DNA from: RYN-230 sp963717125
GTDB taxonomy: Bacteria; Actinomycetota; Actinomycetes; Streptosporangiales; Streptosporangiaceae
Direction of reading: 5' to 3'
Length of the DNA stretch: 64,000 bases
Assembly: GCA_963717125.1 (NCBI GenBank)
Contig: CAVQVG010000004.1
Location: 248,001-312,000, forward strand
The translations under genes and the position numbers were made by a program. This document shows positions 32,286 to 42,997 of the stretch, one piece after another. Positions within the stretch are counted from its first letter, which is position 1; the number at the start of each line of letters is the position of its first letter. The notes beneath the pieces were generated by a model. The model had not been told where the DNA came from and searched no databases. It worked only from the letters and a program-made list of their open reading frames with translations.

Positions 32286-34028
32286 GTGAGGCCCGGACCG
32301 GTGGTTGCAGGGAGGGACGAGACAGCGCGACTGGATCCTGACGGGCGATCCGCGGCGCTCGCCGCGCTCGGCGCGGACGAGCTGCAGGTCCTTGTCGTGG
32401 GCGGCGGCGTGGTCGGCGCCGGGGTGGCCCTGGACGCGGTCACCCGCGGCCTGTCGGTCGGGCTGGTCGAGGCGCGTGACTTCGCCTCGGGCACCTCGTC
32501 CCGGTCCAGCAAGCTGATCCACGGCGGGCTGCGCTACCTCGAGCAACTCAACGTCAGCCTGGTCCGCGAGGCGCTCACCGAGCGCGCGCTGCTGCTGCAG
32601 CGGATCGCGCCGCACCTGGTCCGGCCGGTGCCGTTCCTGTTCCCGCTCACCCATCACGTCTGGGAGCGGGCCTACGTCGGCGCCGGGATCACCGCCTACG
32701 ACGCGCTGGGGTTCTCCGTGGGCCAGCCGCGTGGGCTGCCCGGCCACCAGCAGCTGACCCGGCGGGGTGCGCTGAAGCTGGCGCCCGCGCTGAAGCGGAC
32801 CGGGGTCACCGGCGCGCTGCAGTACTGGGACGCCCAGGTGGACGACGCCCGGTACGTGGTGAACCTGATCCGCACCGCGGCCAGCTACGGGGCGCGGATC
32901 GCGTCCCGGACCCAGGTCACCGGGTTCCTCCGGGAAGGCGAGCGGGTCACCGGGGTACACGCGGTGGACCTGGAAACCGGCCAGCCGCTGCAGATCCGGG
33001 CGGAGCAGGTGGTCAACGCGACCGGGGTGTGGACCGACGACATCCAGGCCATGGTGGGCGGCCGCGGGGTGATCAACATCCGGGCGTCCAAGGGCGTGCA
33101 CCTGGTGGTGCCCCGGGACCGCATCCAGTCCCGCACCGGCATCGTCATGCGCACCGCGTCCAGCGTGCTGTTCATCATCCCGTGGGGCCGGCACTGGATC
33201 GTGGGCACCACGGACACCGAGTGGACCCTGGACAAAGCCCACCCGGCGGCCAGCCGGGCCGACATCGACTACGTGCTGGCCCAGGTCAACCGGGTGCTGG
33301 CCGTCCCGCTGACCCGGGAGGACGTGGCCGGGGTGTACGCCGGGCTGCGCCCGCTGCTGGCCGGCGAGTCGGACATGACGTCCCGGCTGTCCCGGGAGCA
33401 CGTGGTGGCGCACCCGGTGCCCGGGCTGGTCATGATCGCGGGCGGCAAGTACACCACCTACCGGCTGATGGCCCGGGACGCGGTGGACGCGGTCGCGCAC
33501 GGGCTGGACTGGCGGGTCCCGCCGTCCTGCAGCCACGAGGTGCCGCTGGCCGGGGCGGACGGCTACCTGCCGCTGTGGAACGCCCGGCACCGGCTGGCCA
33601 GCTCGTCCGGGCTGCACGTGGCCCGGATCGAGCACCTGCTCGGCCGGTACGGCTCGCTGGCCACCGAAGTCCTGGACATGGTCGCGGCCGAGCCGGGCCT
33701 GGGCCGGCCGCTGGCCGGGGCCGAGGACTACCTGCGCGCCGAGATCGGCTACGCGGCCTCGCACGAGGGCGCCCGGCACCTGGACGACGTGCTGGCCCGC
33801 CGGACGCACATCTCGATCGAGACCTGGGATCGCGGCCTGTCCGCGGCGGCCGAGGCGGCCGACCTGATGGCCAAGCCGCTGCGCTGGGATGCCCGCCAGG
33901 TGGCCCGGGAGATCGGCCACTACGAGGCGACCATCGAGGCCGAGCGGGCGTCCCAGGAGGCCCCCACCGACCAGGCCGCGGACGCCTTGCTGCTGGACGC
34001 GCCGGAGATCGTGCCCGTCATCAGCTAA
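32286..34028 (+). CDS. glpD: Aerobic glycerol-3-phosphate dehydrogenase/oxidase
   Basis: 580 residues. FAD-binding GxGxxG motif in VLVVGGGVVGAGVALDAVT near residue 35, then SSRSSKLIHGGLRYLEQ, the GlpD signature, and the C-terminal helical domain (GYAASHEGARHLDDVLARR). It oxidises glycerol-3-phosphate to DHAP and passes electrons to quinones at the membrane. The GTG start has no strong ribosome-binding site; a start a few codons later cannot be excluded. No glpF or glpK lies nearby. Confidence 0.93.
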   Translation: MRPGPVVAGRDETARLDPDGRSAALAALGADELQVLVVGGGVVGAGVALDAVTRGLSVGLVEARDFASGTSSRSSKLIHGGLRYLEQLNVSLVREALTERALLLQRIAPHLVRPVPFLFPLTHHVWERAYVGAGITAYDALGFSVGQPRGLPGHQQLTRRGALKLAPALKRTGVTGALQYWDAQVDDARYVVNLIRTAASYGARIASRTQVTGFLREGERVTGVHAVDLETGQPLQIRAEQVVNATGVWTDDIQAMVGGRGVINIRASKGVHLVVPRDRIQSRTGIVMRTASSVLFIIPWGRHWIVGTTDTEWTLDKAHPAASRADIDYVLAQVNRVLAVPLTREDVAGVYAGLRPLLAGESDMTSRLSREHVVAHPVPGLVMIAGGKYTTYRLMARDAVDAVAHGLDWRVPPSCSHEVPLAGADGYLPLWNARHRLASSSGLHVARIEHLLGRYGSLATEVLDMVAAEPGLGRPLAGAEDYLRAEIGYAASHEGARHLDDVLARRTHISIETWDRGLSAAAEAADLMAKPLRWDARQVAREIGHYEATIEAERASQEAPTDQAADALLLDAPEIVPVIS

Positions 34029-34034
34029 TAGACT
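34029..34034 (+). promoter_or_regulatory. -10 element of a probably leaderless trpS promoter
   Basis: TAATAGACT lies immediately after the glpD stop; TAGACT ends eight bases before the trpS ATG and no ribosome-binding site is present. The spacing means the transcript would start at or next to the A of the ATG, a common leaderless arrangement in actinobacteria. Confidence 0.5.
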
Positions 34035-34041
34035 CACCCCT

Positions 34042-35055
34042 ATGTCGTCCAGGCCACGTGCGTTCTCCGGCATCCAGCCGACCGCCGACTCCTTCCACCT
34101 CGGCAACTACCTGGGCGCGGTGCGCCAGTGGGTGGCCCTGCAGGACACCCACGACGCGTTCTACTGCGTGGTGGACCTGCACGCGATCACCGTGCCGCAG
34201 GACCCGGCGCAGCTGCGCCAGCGGACCCGGGTGGCCGCGGCCCAGCTGTTCGCGGCCGGGCTGGACCCGGAACGGTGCGTGGTGTTCGTGCAGAGCCACG
34301 TCGCGCAGCACACCGAGCTGGCCTGGGTGCTCGGCTGCCAGGCCGGGTTCGGCGAGCTGAACCGGATGACCCAGTTCAAGGACAAGACGGCCAAGGGCGG
34401 TGCGCAGCAGGCCAGCCTGGGCCTGTTCAGCTACCCGGTGCTGCAGGCGGCGGACATCCTGCTCTACCAGACCGATCACGTGCCGGTGGGCGAGGACCAG
34501 CGGCAGCACCTGGAGCTGAGCCGGGACCTGGCGATCCGGTTCAACCACCGGTACGGCGAGACGTTCACCGTGCCCGCGGCGTACATCATGCGCGAGGTGG
34601 CGAAGATCACCGACCTGCAGGAGCCGACGGCCAAGATGAGCAAGTCGTCCTCGTCGGTGGCCGGCATCATCGACGTGCTGGACGAGCCGGGCGCGATCCG
34701 GCGGAAGATCGCCCGGGCGGTGACCGATACCGAAGGCAGCATCCGCGCGGACGACGCGGCCAAGCCCGGGGTGACCAACCTGCTGCGCATCTACGCGGCG
34801 CTGTCCGGCGCCGACATTGCCGAGCTGGAAGCCAGGTACGCGGGCGCGGGCTACGGCCAGTTCAAGAAGGACCTGGCCGAAGTCGTGGTGGGCGCGCTGG
34901 CGCCGATCCGGGAACGGACCGAGAAGCTGCTGGCGGACGAGGCCGGGCTGGACCGGCTGCTGGCCCACGGGGCGGCCCGGGCCCGGCCGGTGGCGACGGC
35001 GACGATGACCACGGTCATGGACCGGGTGGGCTTCCTCCCCGCCGCTGACGCCTGA
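34042..35055 (+). CDS. trpS: Tryptophanyl-tRNA synthetase
   Basis: 337 residues, class Ic. The HIGH-like motif is in PTADSFHLGNYLGA and the KMSKS loop is intact in TAKMSKSSSSVAG. The Trp-binding DHVPVGEDQRQHLELSRD is conserved. The frame is open upstream within glpD, but MSSRPRAFSGIQPTAD is the family start. The last 41 bases overlap the 3' end of the convergent carboxypeptidase gene. Confidence 0.96.
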   Translation: MSSRPRAFSGIQPTADSFHLGNYLGAVRQWVALQDTHDAFYCVVDLHAITVPQDPAQLRQRTRVAAAQLFAAGLDPERCVVFVQSHVAQHTELAWVLGCQAGFGELNRMTQFKDKTAKGGAQQASLGLFSYPVLQAADILLYQTDHVPVGEDQRQHLELSRDLAIRFNHRYGETFTVPAAYIMREVAKITDLQEPTAKMSKSSSSVAGIIDVLDEPGAIRRKIARAVTDTEGSIRADDAAKPGVTNLLRIYAALSGADIAELEARYAGAGYGQFKKDLAEVVVGALAPIRERTEKLLADEAGLDRLLAHGAARARPVATATMTTVMDRVGFLPAADA

Positions 35056-36295
35056 CCCTAACCGTCAGCACGATCCCGCAGGCCACCAGCGCGGCGACGA
35101 GCAGGCCGGCGCTGGCCGCGACGGGAATGGCCGGGAAGCCGGACGCCTTGGCCAGCTTCGCCACCCGGTGGTCCGCGGTCGCGGCCCGTGCCGTGCCAGG
35201 GGCGATGCCGGGTGGTGCGGCGGCGGCGGTGCCGGGGGCGGTGGCCTGGGACGTGGCCGAGTGGGCCGGGGCGGGCGGGCTGACCGGCCCGGGCAGCGGC
35301 CGGACGAGGGTGCCGACCGGCTTGATCTGGCCGTCCATGGCGAAGCCCCAGGTCAGCAGCTTGGCCGCGTAGGTCATCTCGGTCAGCGGCACGCAGTGCA
35401 TGATCGTCACGATCAGCGTGTGGCCGCCGCGCCGGGCCCAGCCGATGAACGTCGCTTCCGACGCGGTGGTCCAGCCGATCTTGCCGCCGATGTCACCCGG
35501 GTAGCTGCCCAGCATGAGGTTCTGGTTCCACAGCTTCACCGAGTGCCGCGCGTGCAGCGGGAACGCGGCGACCCGCATCCCCTCGATCTTCAGGAACCCC
35601 GGCATGGTGAGCGCCTGCCGGGCGAACAGGGCCAGGTCGTAGGCGGACGTGTGCTGGCCCTTGGCGGGCAGCCCGTTCGGGGACCTGGCCACGGTGTCAT
35701 CGGCCCGCAAATGGTGCGCTTCGGCGTTCATCATGGCCACGCCCTTGTCGTAGGACCCGGTGGCCTGGGCCAGCGCGACGGCCGCGTCGTTGGCCGAGAT
35801 CAGCAGCAGCGCCTTGAACAGGTCGTGCACCTGGTAGTGGCGGCCCTGGACCAGGCCGACCTTGCTCGGCTCCACGACGGCCGCCTGGTGCGAGGTGACC
35901 ACGGACTGGTGCGGGTTCAGCACCGGCATCAGCGTGTCCGTGGTGAGGATCTTCAGCGTGCTGGCGGGGAGCAGGTGGCCGTGCGGGTCCTTGGCCGCCA
36001 GCACCTGGCCGGTGGTCGCGTCGGCGACCACGTAGGCGTCCGCGGGCACCGAAGGCAGCTTCCGGGCCCCGTGCGCCGGGTAGTTGACCACGATGCCGTG
36101 CCCGCCGAGCTGCGCCCCGCCCTGCGCCGCGGGCGTCTGGGCCTGCCCCGTGGGCGTCTGGGGCTGCGCCGTGGGCGTCTGGGCCAGGGCCGGCGTGGCG
36201 GTGGCGGCGGCCACGGTGAGGATCGCCGCCGAAACGGCTAGCAGGGCAGTCCGGCCGCCCCGGGTGCCCCGTATCACCTTCATCAAAGTGCTCAC
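35015..36295 (-). CDS. D-alanyl-D-alanine carboxypeptidase-like penicillin-binding protein
   Basis: 426 residues. An N-terminal signal peptide (TALLAVSAAILTVAAATATPALA) is followed by a Thr/Gln/Pro repeat (QTPTAQPQTPTGQAQTP). The peptidase S11 domain has the SxxK nucleophile in LPASTLKILT and the SxN motif in LISANDAAVAL. The third motif, normally KTG, reads KIG (GGKIGWTTASEATF). A second hydrophobic helix near the C-terminus (VAASAGLLVAALVACGIVL) followed by Arg-rich residues is the usual anchor. It trims peptidoglycan stem peptides. Start is GTG (MSTLMKVIRG); ATG four codons later is possible. Divergent from the mutase gene. Confidence 0.88.
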   Translation of the reverse strand: MSTLMKVIRGTRGGRTALLAVSAAILTVAAATATPALAQTPTAQPQTPTGQAQTPAAQGGAQLGGHGIVVNYPAHGARKLPSVPADAYVVADATTGQVLAAKDPHGHLLPASTLKILTTDTLMPVLNPHQSVVTSHQAAVVEPSKVGLVQGRHYQVHDLFKALLLISANDAAVALAQATGSYDKGVAMMNAEAHHLRADDTVARSPNGLPAKGQHTSAYDLALFARQALTMPGFLKIEGMRVAAFPLHARHSVKLWNQNLMLGSYPGDIGGKIGWTTASEATFIGWARRGGHTLIVTIMHCVPLTEMTYAAKLLTWGFAMDGQIKPVGTLVRPLPGPVSPPAPAHSATSQATAPGTAAAAPPGIAPGTARAATADHRVAKLAKASGFPAIPVAASAGLLVAALVACGIVLTVRVRRQRRGGSPPGP

Positions 36296-36384
36296 GCTGA
36301 GTAGTTAATCATGATAGGATTGTGACGCTGCGTAGTAGCCCCCGTTAGGGGGTGGCTGGCCGGGAGCGCGCTGACGAGGCTGGC

Positions 36385-36415
36385 TTGTGACTCACCGGTA
36401 GCCGCCCTTTAACCT
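36385..36415 (+). promoter_or_regulatory. Promoter of the mutase gene, leaderless
   Basis: TTGTGA and TAACCT are separated by 19 bases; TAACCT ends six bases before the ATG at 36422, so transcription should begin at the start codon. The 126-base divergent region also has a CCCCCGTTAGGGGG hairpin at 36339-36352 and an A/T-rich block beside the carboxypeptidase start. Confidence 0.5.
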
Positions 36416-36421
36416 TGGCTC

Positions 36422-38002
<1,581 letters not shown>

Positions 38003-38157
38003 CCCACGGCCGACGAGCGGTTCGGCCGGGCCTGGCGCGGCTGCTGCGCCCGGTACCGCATGACGCCGCTACTCCCGGTTACCTAAGGCCGTCCGGTCCG
38101 GCCGCTGGCTCGCTGGGGAGGCGAGCCGGGGCGGGCCGGTGACAAAGGAGGTCAGCC

Positions 38158-39324
38158 GTGGCCATCTGGTGGAATCCCTCCCAGGGCACAACCCTCGGCG
38201 TGGAGTGGGAACTCCAGCTCATCGATGCGGCCAGCAAGCTGCTGCGCCAGGACGCGCGGGAGGTGATCACCGCGCTGCGCGGCCGGGGCACGGCCGGAGC
38301 CAGGCCGAAGATCCACGATGAGCTGATGCAATCCACCGTGGAGGTGGTCACCGGGGTGTGCAGCACGGTGTCCGAGGCCTTAGCCGACCTGGCCACGACA
38401 ATTGCGCAACTCCAGCGGATCACGGATATGCGCGGTACGATGCTGGCCTGCGCCGGAACACATCCCGTCAGCGATTGGCGGGATGCAAAGATGGCGCCCA
38501 TTCAGCGCTATGCGGAACTCGTCGAGCAGATGCAGTGGCTTGCCCGCAGGATTCAGACTTTTGGTGTGCATGTCCACGTGGGGCTACGGGACGGCAGCAA
38601 GGCGATTCCGATCGTCAACGCTCTCGCCGCTTATCTGCCGCATTTCCTGGCGCTGACCGCGTCGAGCCCGTTCTGGGGTGGGCACGACACTGGGCTCGCC
38701 TCGAGCAGGGCGATCATCTTCGGTGGGCTGCCGACCGCAGGACCGCCGCACTTGCTTGCGGACTGGAGTGAGTTCGAGGAGTACATGGACACGCTGCTGC
38801 GGGCCGGAACGATCCGGAGCATCAAGGAAGTGTGGTGGGACGTGCGGCCACATCCTGACTTCGGCACGGTCGAGATCAGGATGTTCGACGGGGCGCCCAC
38901 CCTGCACGAGGTGGGGATGGTCGCGGCGCTGTCGCAGAGCCTGGTGCAGCTCTTCGACACCCAGCTCGACCGCGGATACCGGCTGCCCAGCCAGCCATCG
39001 TGGATCGTCCGGGACAACAAGTGGCGGGCGACGAGGTACGGCCTCGACGCGATCGTCATCACGAACGCGGCCGGGGCTACCGCCCCATTGCGCGACGAGT
39101 TGTACGAGCTGTTTCGTATGCTGCAGCCAGTGGCTGAGCGACTAGGGTGCGCGTCTGAGTTGCAGGTGGTCAACGAGGTGCTCGAGCGGGGAGCCTCCTA
39201 CGAGCGGCAGCGTGCGGTCATGGCGGCCGGTGGACGATTGACGCATGTGGTGGATGCGCTGGTAACGGAGTTCGCCGAGGACAGGTTCGTCGGCCCAGAG
39301 GAGACATCGCATGTCGCACAATGA
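38158..39324 (+). CDS. YbdK-family carboxylate-amine ligase (glutamate-cysteine ligase 2)
   Basis: 388 residues with the GCS2 signature GVEWELQLID at the N-terminus, the His-rich GVHVHVGLRDG and the VEIRMFDGAPTLHEV motif. Enzymes of this family form amide bonds at the gamma-carboxyl of glutamate or a similar acid, using ATP; YbdK itself has weak glutamate-cysteine ligase activity. GTG start behind a near-perfect AAAGGAGGT ribosome-binding site. Codon use in the middle is less GC-rich than in neighbours. The last 14 bases overlap the M20 amidohydrolase, so the two are coupled. Confidence 0.88.
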   Translation: MAIWWNPSQGTTLGVEWELQLIDAASKLLRQDAREVITALRGRGTAGARPKIHDELMQSTVEVVTGVCSTVSEALADLATTIAQLQRITDMRGTMLACAGTHPVSDWRDAKMAPIQRYAELVEQMQWLARRIQTFGVHVHVGLRDGSKAIPIVNALAAYLPHFLALTASSPFWGGHDTGLASSRAIIFGGLPTAGPPHLLADWSEFEEYMDTLLRAGTIRSIKEVWWDVRPHPDFGTVEIRMFDGAPTLHEVGMVAALSQSLVQLFDTQLDRGYRLPSQPSWIVRDNKWRATRYGLDAIVITNAAGATAPLRDELYELFRMLQPVAERLGCASELQVVNEVLERGASYERQRAVMAAGGRLTHVVDALVTEFAEDRFVGPEETSHVAQ

Positions 39325-40540
39325 GCTCCGGCGGGACCTGGCCGCCTTCCTGGCTGCCCACGAAGCCGAACTCATCGAGTTCCGCCGCGACCTGCACATG
39401 CATCCTGAGCTGGCGCACGGCGAAGTCCGCACCACGGCCAAGATCGTGGACCGGCTCAGGTCGGTCGGCCTGGAGCCGCGGATACTGTCCTCCGGCACCG
39501 GGCTGTGGGCCGACATTGGCGACCCCAGCGTCCCGGCGGTGGCGTTGCGCGCGGACATCGATGCGCTGGCGCTGATGGACGAGAAGAACGTGCCCTACTG
39601 CTCCCGGGTGCCCGGGCTGTGCCACGCCTGCGGGCATGACGCGCACACCACCATCCTGCTCGGCGCCGGGATATTCCTGGCCGAGCAGGCCGCGCGCGGG
39701 CTGCTGCCCGGCCGGGTGCGGCTGCTCTTCCAGCCCGCCGAAGAAGTCGTCGAAGGCGCCCTGGTGGCCATGCGGGACGGCGCGATCAACGACGTGGAGC
39801 GCCTCTTCGCGCTGCACTGCGACCCGCGCTTCGAAGTGGGCACGGTGGGCCTGCGGCGGGGGCCGATAACCGGCGCGTGCGACAAGATCATAGTCCGGCT
39901 GTCCGGCCCTGGCGGGCACACCGCCCGCCCGCACCTGACCGCCGACCTGGTCTATGCGCTGGGGAAGATCGTGACCGAGCTGCCCGCGGCGCTGTCCCGG
40001 CGGATCGACCCCCGGTCCAGCTTGAGCCTGGTCTGGGGCCAGATGAGCGCTGGCTCGGCGCTCAACGCCATCCCGGAGGTCGGCATGGCCGCCGGCACCG
40101 TTCGCTGCCTGGACGAGGACGCCTGGCACCAGGCGCCGGACCTGCTGAAGGCGCTGCTGAACTCGGTCGCGAACGCCTACGGGGTGGTGGCGGAACTCGA
40201 GTACATCCGCGGCGTTCCGCCCGCGGTCAACGACGCGGGCTGCGTCGACATCCTGCAGGAAGCGGTGGACGAGGCGATCGGGCCGGACGCTGCCACCGAG
40301 GCGCAGCAGAGCCTGGGCGGCGAGGACGTCGCCTGGTACTTCGAGTCGATTCCGGGCGCATTGGCCCGGCTCGGCACCCGGGGCATCGGGACGCCGACCG
40401 ATCTGGACATCCACCAGGCCAACTTCGACATCGACGAGAAGGCGCTCGCGGTCGGGGTGAAGGTGCTGGCCACCGCCGCGCTGATCGCGCTGGGCAACGG
40501 GGCGCTGCCGGAGACGGTCGGGCTGTCCCAGACCAGCTGA
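39311..40540 (+). CDS. M20D-family metal-dependent amidohydrolase
   Basis: 409 residues. Metal ligands are in CHACGHDAHTTILLGAG and QPAEEVVEGALVAMRDG; the HPELAHGEVRTT start and the dimerisation insert (SGPGGHTARPHLTADLV) place it with AbgB/IAA-amino-acid hydrolase-like peptidases. These cleave N-acyl or amino-acid amides. Overlap with the YbdK-type ligase suggests a make-and-break pair acting on a common amide, an inference only. ATG start preceded by AGAGGAG. Confidence 0.92.
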   Translation: MSHNELRRDLAAFLAAHEAELIEFRRDLHMHPELAHGEVRTTAKIVDRLRSVGLEPRILSSGTGLWADIGDPSVPAVALRADIDALALMDEKNVPYCSRVPGLCHACGHDAHTTILLGAGIFLAEQAARGLLPGRVRLLFQPAEEVVEGALVAMRDGAINDVERLFALHCDPRFEVGTVGLRRGPITGACDKIIVRLSGPGGHTARPHLTADLVYALGKIVTELPAALSRRIDPRSSLSLVWGQMSAGSALNAIPEVGMAAGTVRCLDEDAWHQAPDLLKALLNSVANAYGVVAELEYIRGVPPAVNDAGCVDILQEAVDEAIGPDAATEAQQSLGGEDVAWYFESIPGALARLGTRGIGTPTDLDIHQANFDIDEKALAVGVKVLATAALIALGNGALPETVGLSQTS

Positions 40541-40655
40541 GCCGGGTCATAATCCCGCGTGTCCCGATTTCCGAGATACGCCCGAGATCTGGCTTGAGGT
40601 GCCGGACTTCGGCCGCCGAAGACATCCAGGCGGAAATGTCCGGCACCATTTCTGC

Positions 40656-41966
40656 TCAGGCGTCGTCGCGGACCGTGGCCAGCAAATTGCAGCTAAAATC
40701 CGTGGCCGGCCGGGGCTGGCCGGCCGCCACGATGGCCAGCCAGCCGAGCAACCCGATCGGGTAGGTGAAATAGCCGAACCGGGTGGCCGGGGACAGCGTG
40801 AACAGCAGGATCAGCGCGAGGGCCAGCCGCCGGGCCACAGCCGGCGGGTCGGGGGGCGGCCGGATGAGCAGCGAGGCCGCCACGGCCAGCCCGGCCGCGA
40901 TGAGCAGCGTGATCGCGGCCAGCAGGCCCGCCGGGCCGAGCGTGGCCAGCAGGTGACCGGGCAGCGGGCTGGCCGCCGGGGTCTTGACGTGGGTCAGCCC
41001 CAGCGGGAAGAGCACCGTGTTCTGCACCAGGGCGGCCGGATGCGCCACCGCGGCGGGGGCCAGCATGACAATCAGCCCGAGCGCGGTCGCCACGGTCGCG
41101 ACGGCGAACCGGAGGGCGGTGCGCGCATCGTCCCGCACCGCGAGCATGGCCGCGATCACCGGGAGCGCGGGCCACGCCGTGGCCTTCATGGCACCGGCCA
41201 CCCCGAGCGCGAGCGCGGCCGGCCACACCAGCCACCCGCCCGCCGTCGGCCCGGGTGCTGCCCAGCTGCCCGGCGGCCGGCTGAGCAGGGCCAGCGTCAG
41301 GCAGATGAGCGCGAGCACCGGCGGATCGGTGACCCCGACCGCGAGCGGGAACGCCACCACCGGCGAGGCCACCATGAACACCCCCCAGTGCGCCGCGTCG
41401 GGGCGGCCGGCCACCCGGAAGGCCAGCACGAACAGCAGGCAGGTGGCCGCGCACAGCCAGACCCTCGGGTCACCGGCCACCCCCTCCAGGTCGAACGCCC
41501 CGGGCAGCCCGAACACGGTCATGGCCGGCAGGTACGGGTCGTAGGCGATCGCAGTGGCCAGGTGCCCGACCGCCAGGTACGGCGTCCCGTGCTGCAGCAG
41601 CAGGGCCGCGGACCGGGCCACCACCCGGACGTCGGGGGTGGGCGGGGCCCGCCAGGCCAGCCAGATCACCGGCCCGGCCACCGCGCCCGCCGCGCTGGCC
41701 AGCAGCGCGGCCGCCCGGCCCGCGCCGCGTCGCCGGCTGAGCAACACGGCGGCGGCGTAGCCGGCCGCCGCCCAGACGCCCCAGCTCCGGTCCTGGCCCG
41801 GGCCGCTGAACAGCGCGACCGTGGCCGCGTACCCGGCGAAGACCGCGTAGCATGCCGCGCTCACACTCCAGGGCGGCCGGGCGGGCCGGGCCAGCGGCGG
41901 CCCAGCAGGCCGCCGCCGGGCCGTGACTGGCCCGGCGCTAGGGATAGACCAGATGACGGTGGTCAT
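40656..41966 (-). CDS. Polytopic membrane protein, GT87/DUF2029-like
   Basis: 436 residues with about ten hydrophobic segments, a first extracytoplasmic stretch rich in charged residues (APPTPDVRVVARSAALLLQ) and GTPYLAVGHLATAIAYDPYLP, all consistent with the polyprenol-phosphate-mannose-dependent mannosyltransferase-like (GT-C) proteins of actinobacteria. A catalytic Asp of the first loop could be D in TPDVRV. Membership is suggested by topology rather than by a decisive motif. Starts ATG, and no partners lie nearby. Confidence 0.65.
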   Translation of the reverse strand: MTTVIWSIPSAGPVTARRRPAGPPLARPARPPWSVSAACYAVFAGYAATVALFSGPGQDRSWGVWAAAGYAAAVLLSRRRGAGRAAALLASAAGAVAGPVIWLAWRAPPTPDVRVVARSAALLLQHGTPYLAVGHLATAIAYDPYLPAMTVFGLPGAFDLEGVAGDPRVWLCAATCLLFVLAFRVAGRPDAAHWGVFMVASPVVAFPLAVGVTDPPVLALICLTLALLSRPPGSWAAPGPTAGGWLVWPAALALGVAGAMKATAWPALPVIAAMLAVRDDARTALRFAVATVATALGLIVMLAPAAVAHPAALVQNTVLFPLGLTHVKTPAASPLPGHLLATLGPAGLLAAITLLIAAGLAVAASLLIRPPPDPPAVARRLALALILLFTLSPATRFGYFTYPIGLLGWLAIVAAGQPRPATDFSCNLLATVRDDA

Positions 41967-42141
41967 GCGGCAAAGCTATTGAGCAGCCCCGCCGGGCACA
42001 TCCGCCCGGGGAATGGTCTTTGCTACCGCGCGCTCGATGTGGCCTCTCCTCCCACTCGCCGAGGTTCCTCGGACAGCAGGGTAGTGCGGGCGGCTCAGCC
42101 CGGGATCAGCGCGGGTCCGCGCTGCCTTACAGTGGGCTGGC

Positions 42142-42960
42142 ATGAGCGCCGTCCGGCGCTCACCGGACGTGGCGGGATGGAGCGCGGCGGAAGTGTCTGA
42201 CCAGGGCACGGGTGACCTGAGCGCGGGTGACCAGGGCACGGGCAGCGGCCGGCAGGTCTTCCGGACCCCGGGGTCCGTGGTGCTGTGGTGGGCCTGGCTG
42301 ATCGTCGCGGTGCTCATCCTGGGCTCGGTGGCGCTGCGCGGCCACAATCATGCCGGGGCGGTCACCGCGCTGGTCGTCCTCACGATCACCGGGTGCACGT
42401 ACGCGTGCGCCTGGCAGCCCCGGATCGTGACCGACGCCGACGGCATCACGGTGCAGAACCCATTGCGCTGGCACATCCTGCCCTGGGCCGTGGTGACCAG
42501 GGTGGACCTGGTCCAGACGGTCCAGGTGCATCACACCGGGTCGCCGGGGGAGTCCCGGGAGCGGATCGTGCACAGCTGGGCCGTGCAGTCCTCGGCGGCG
42601 TCCCGGACCCGGGCCGAGTTGCGCGCCCGGCGCAATGCCCGGACCGTGGCCCGCGTCGCGCCGCGTGCCGCGCCGGGGGCGACGTTCGGGTACGCGCGGC
42701 CACCCGACGCGGCCACCGCGGCCCGGCAAGGGTCGGCCGCCGAGTTCATCACCAGGCAGCTCAACGAGCGGGTCGAGGCCGCGCACCAGCAGGCCGCCGC
42801 CGCGGCGCCGGACCAGGCCGCGGCCGCGGCGCCGGACCAGGCCGCCCCGCCGCAGGCGGCCGCCGCCCACGATCAGCGGGCGCGGGCGCGCTGGGCCTGG
42901 TGGCAGGTGGCCGCCATCGTCGTCCCGCTGCTGGCCCTGGTCGCCGTCGCCGTGCTCTGA
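42142..42960 (+). CDS. PH-domain membrane protein
   Basis: 272 residues. Two transmembrane helices (VLWWAWLIVAVLILGSVAL; AGAVTALVVLTITGCTYAC) precede a short PH-like domain (PRIVTDADGITVQNPLRWHILPW), as in the low-molecular-weight antigen 6 family of actinobacteria. A long Ala/Gln-rich linker with AAAAAPDQ repeats leads to a third helix at the C-terminus (VAAIVVPLLALVAVAVL). The odd Ala/Gln repeat is encoded by GCGGCGCCGGACCAGGCC units. Function unknown. Confidence 0.75.
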   Translation: MSAVRRSPDVAGWSAAEVSDQGTGDLSAGDQGTGSGRQVFRTPGSVVLWWAWLIVAVLILGSVALRGHNHAGAVTALVVLTITGCTYACAWQPRIVTDADGITVQNPLRWHILPWAVVTRVDLVQTVQVHHTGSPGESRERIVHSWAVQSSAASRTRAELRARRNARTVARVAPRAAPGATFGYARPPDAATAARQGSAAEFITRQLNERVEAAHQQAAAAAPDQAAAAAPDQAAPPQAAAAHDQRARARWAWWQVAAIVVPLLALVAVAVL

Positions 42961-42966
42961 GCCGGC

Positions 42967-42997
42967 TTGACTTGAAGCGCACTTCAAGTCAGAGCAT
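42967..42997 (+). promoter_or_regulatory. MerR-like palindromic operator/promoter before the split transketolase
   Basis: GACTTGAAG, four bases, CTTCAAGTC is a perfect nine-base inverted repeat (42969-42990). It overlaps a TTGACT -35 and is followed, 19 bases after that -35, by GAGCAT, a weak -10. A palindrome inside a 19-base spacer is the hallmark of MerR-family promoters, which are distorted to activate. Transcription would begin about at the ATG at 43005. Confidence 0.6.

Noticed and set aside
32232..34106. 624-codon minus-strand frame opposite glpD
   Set aside because: Low-complexity His/Arg/Pro antisense product; GlpD on the plus strand has all family motifs.
40599..42200. 533-codon plus-strand frame opposite the GT87-like gene
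   Set aside because: Gly/Arg/Gln-rich with no hydrophobic or domain pattern; the minus-strand membrane protein is convincing.
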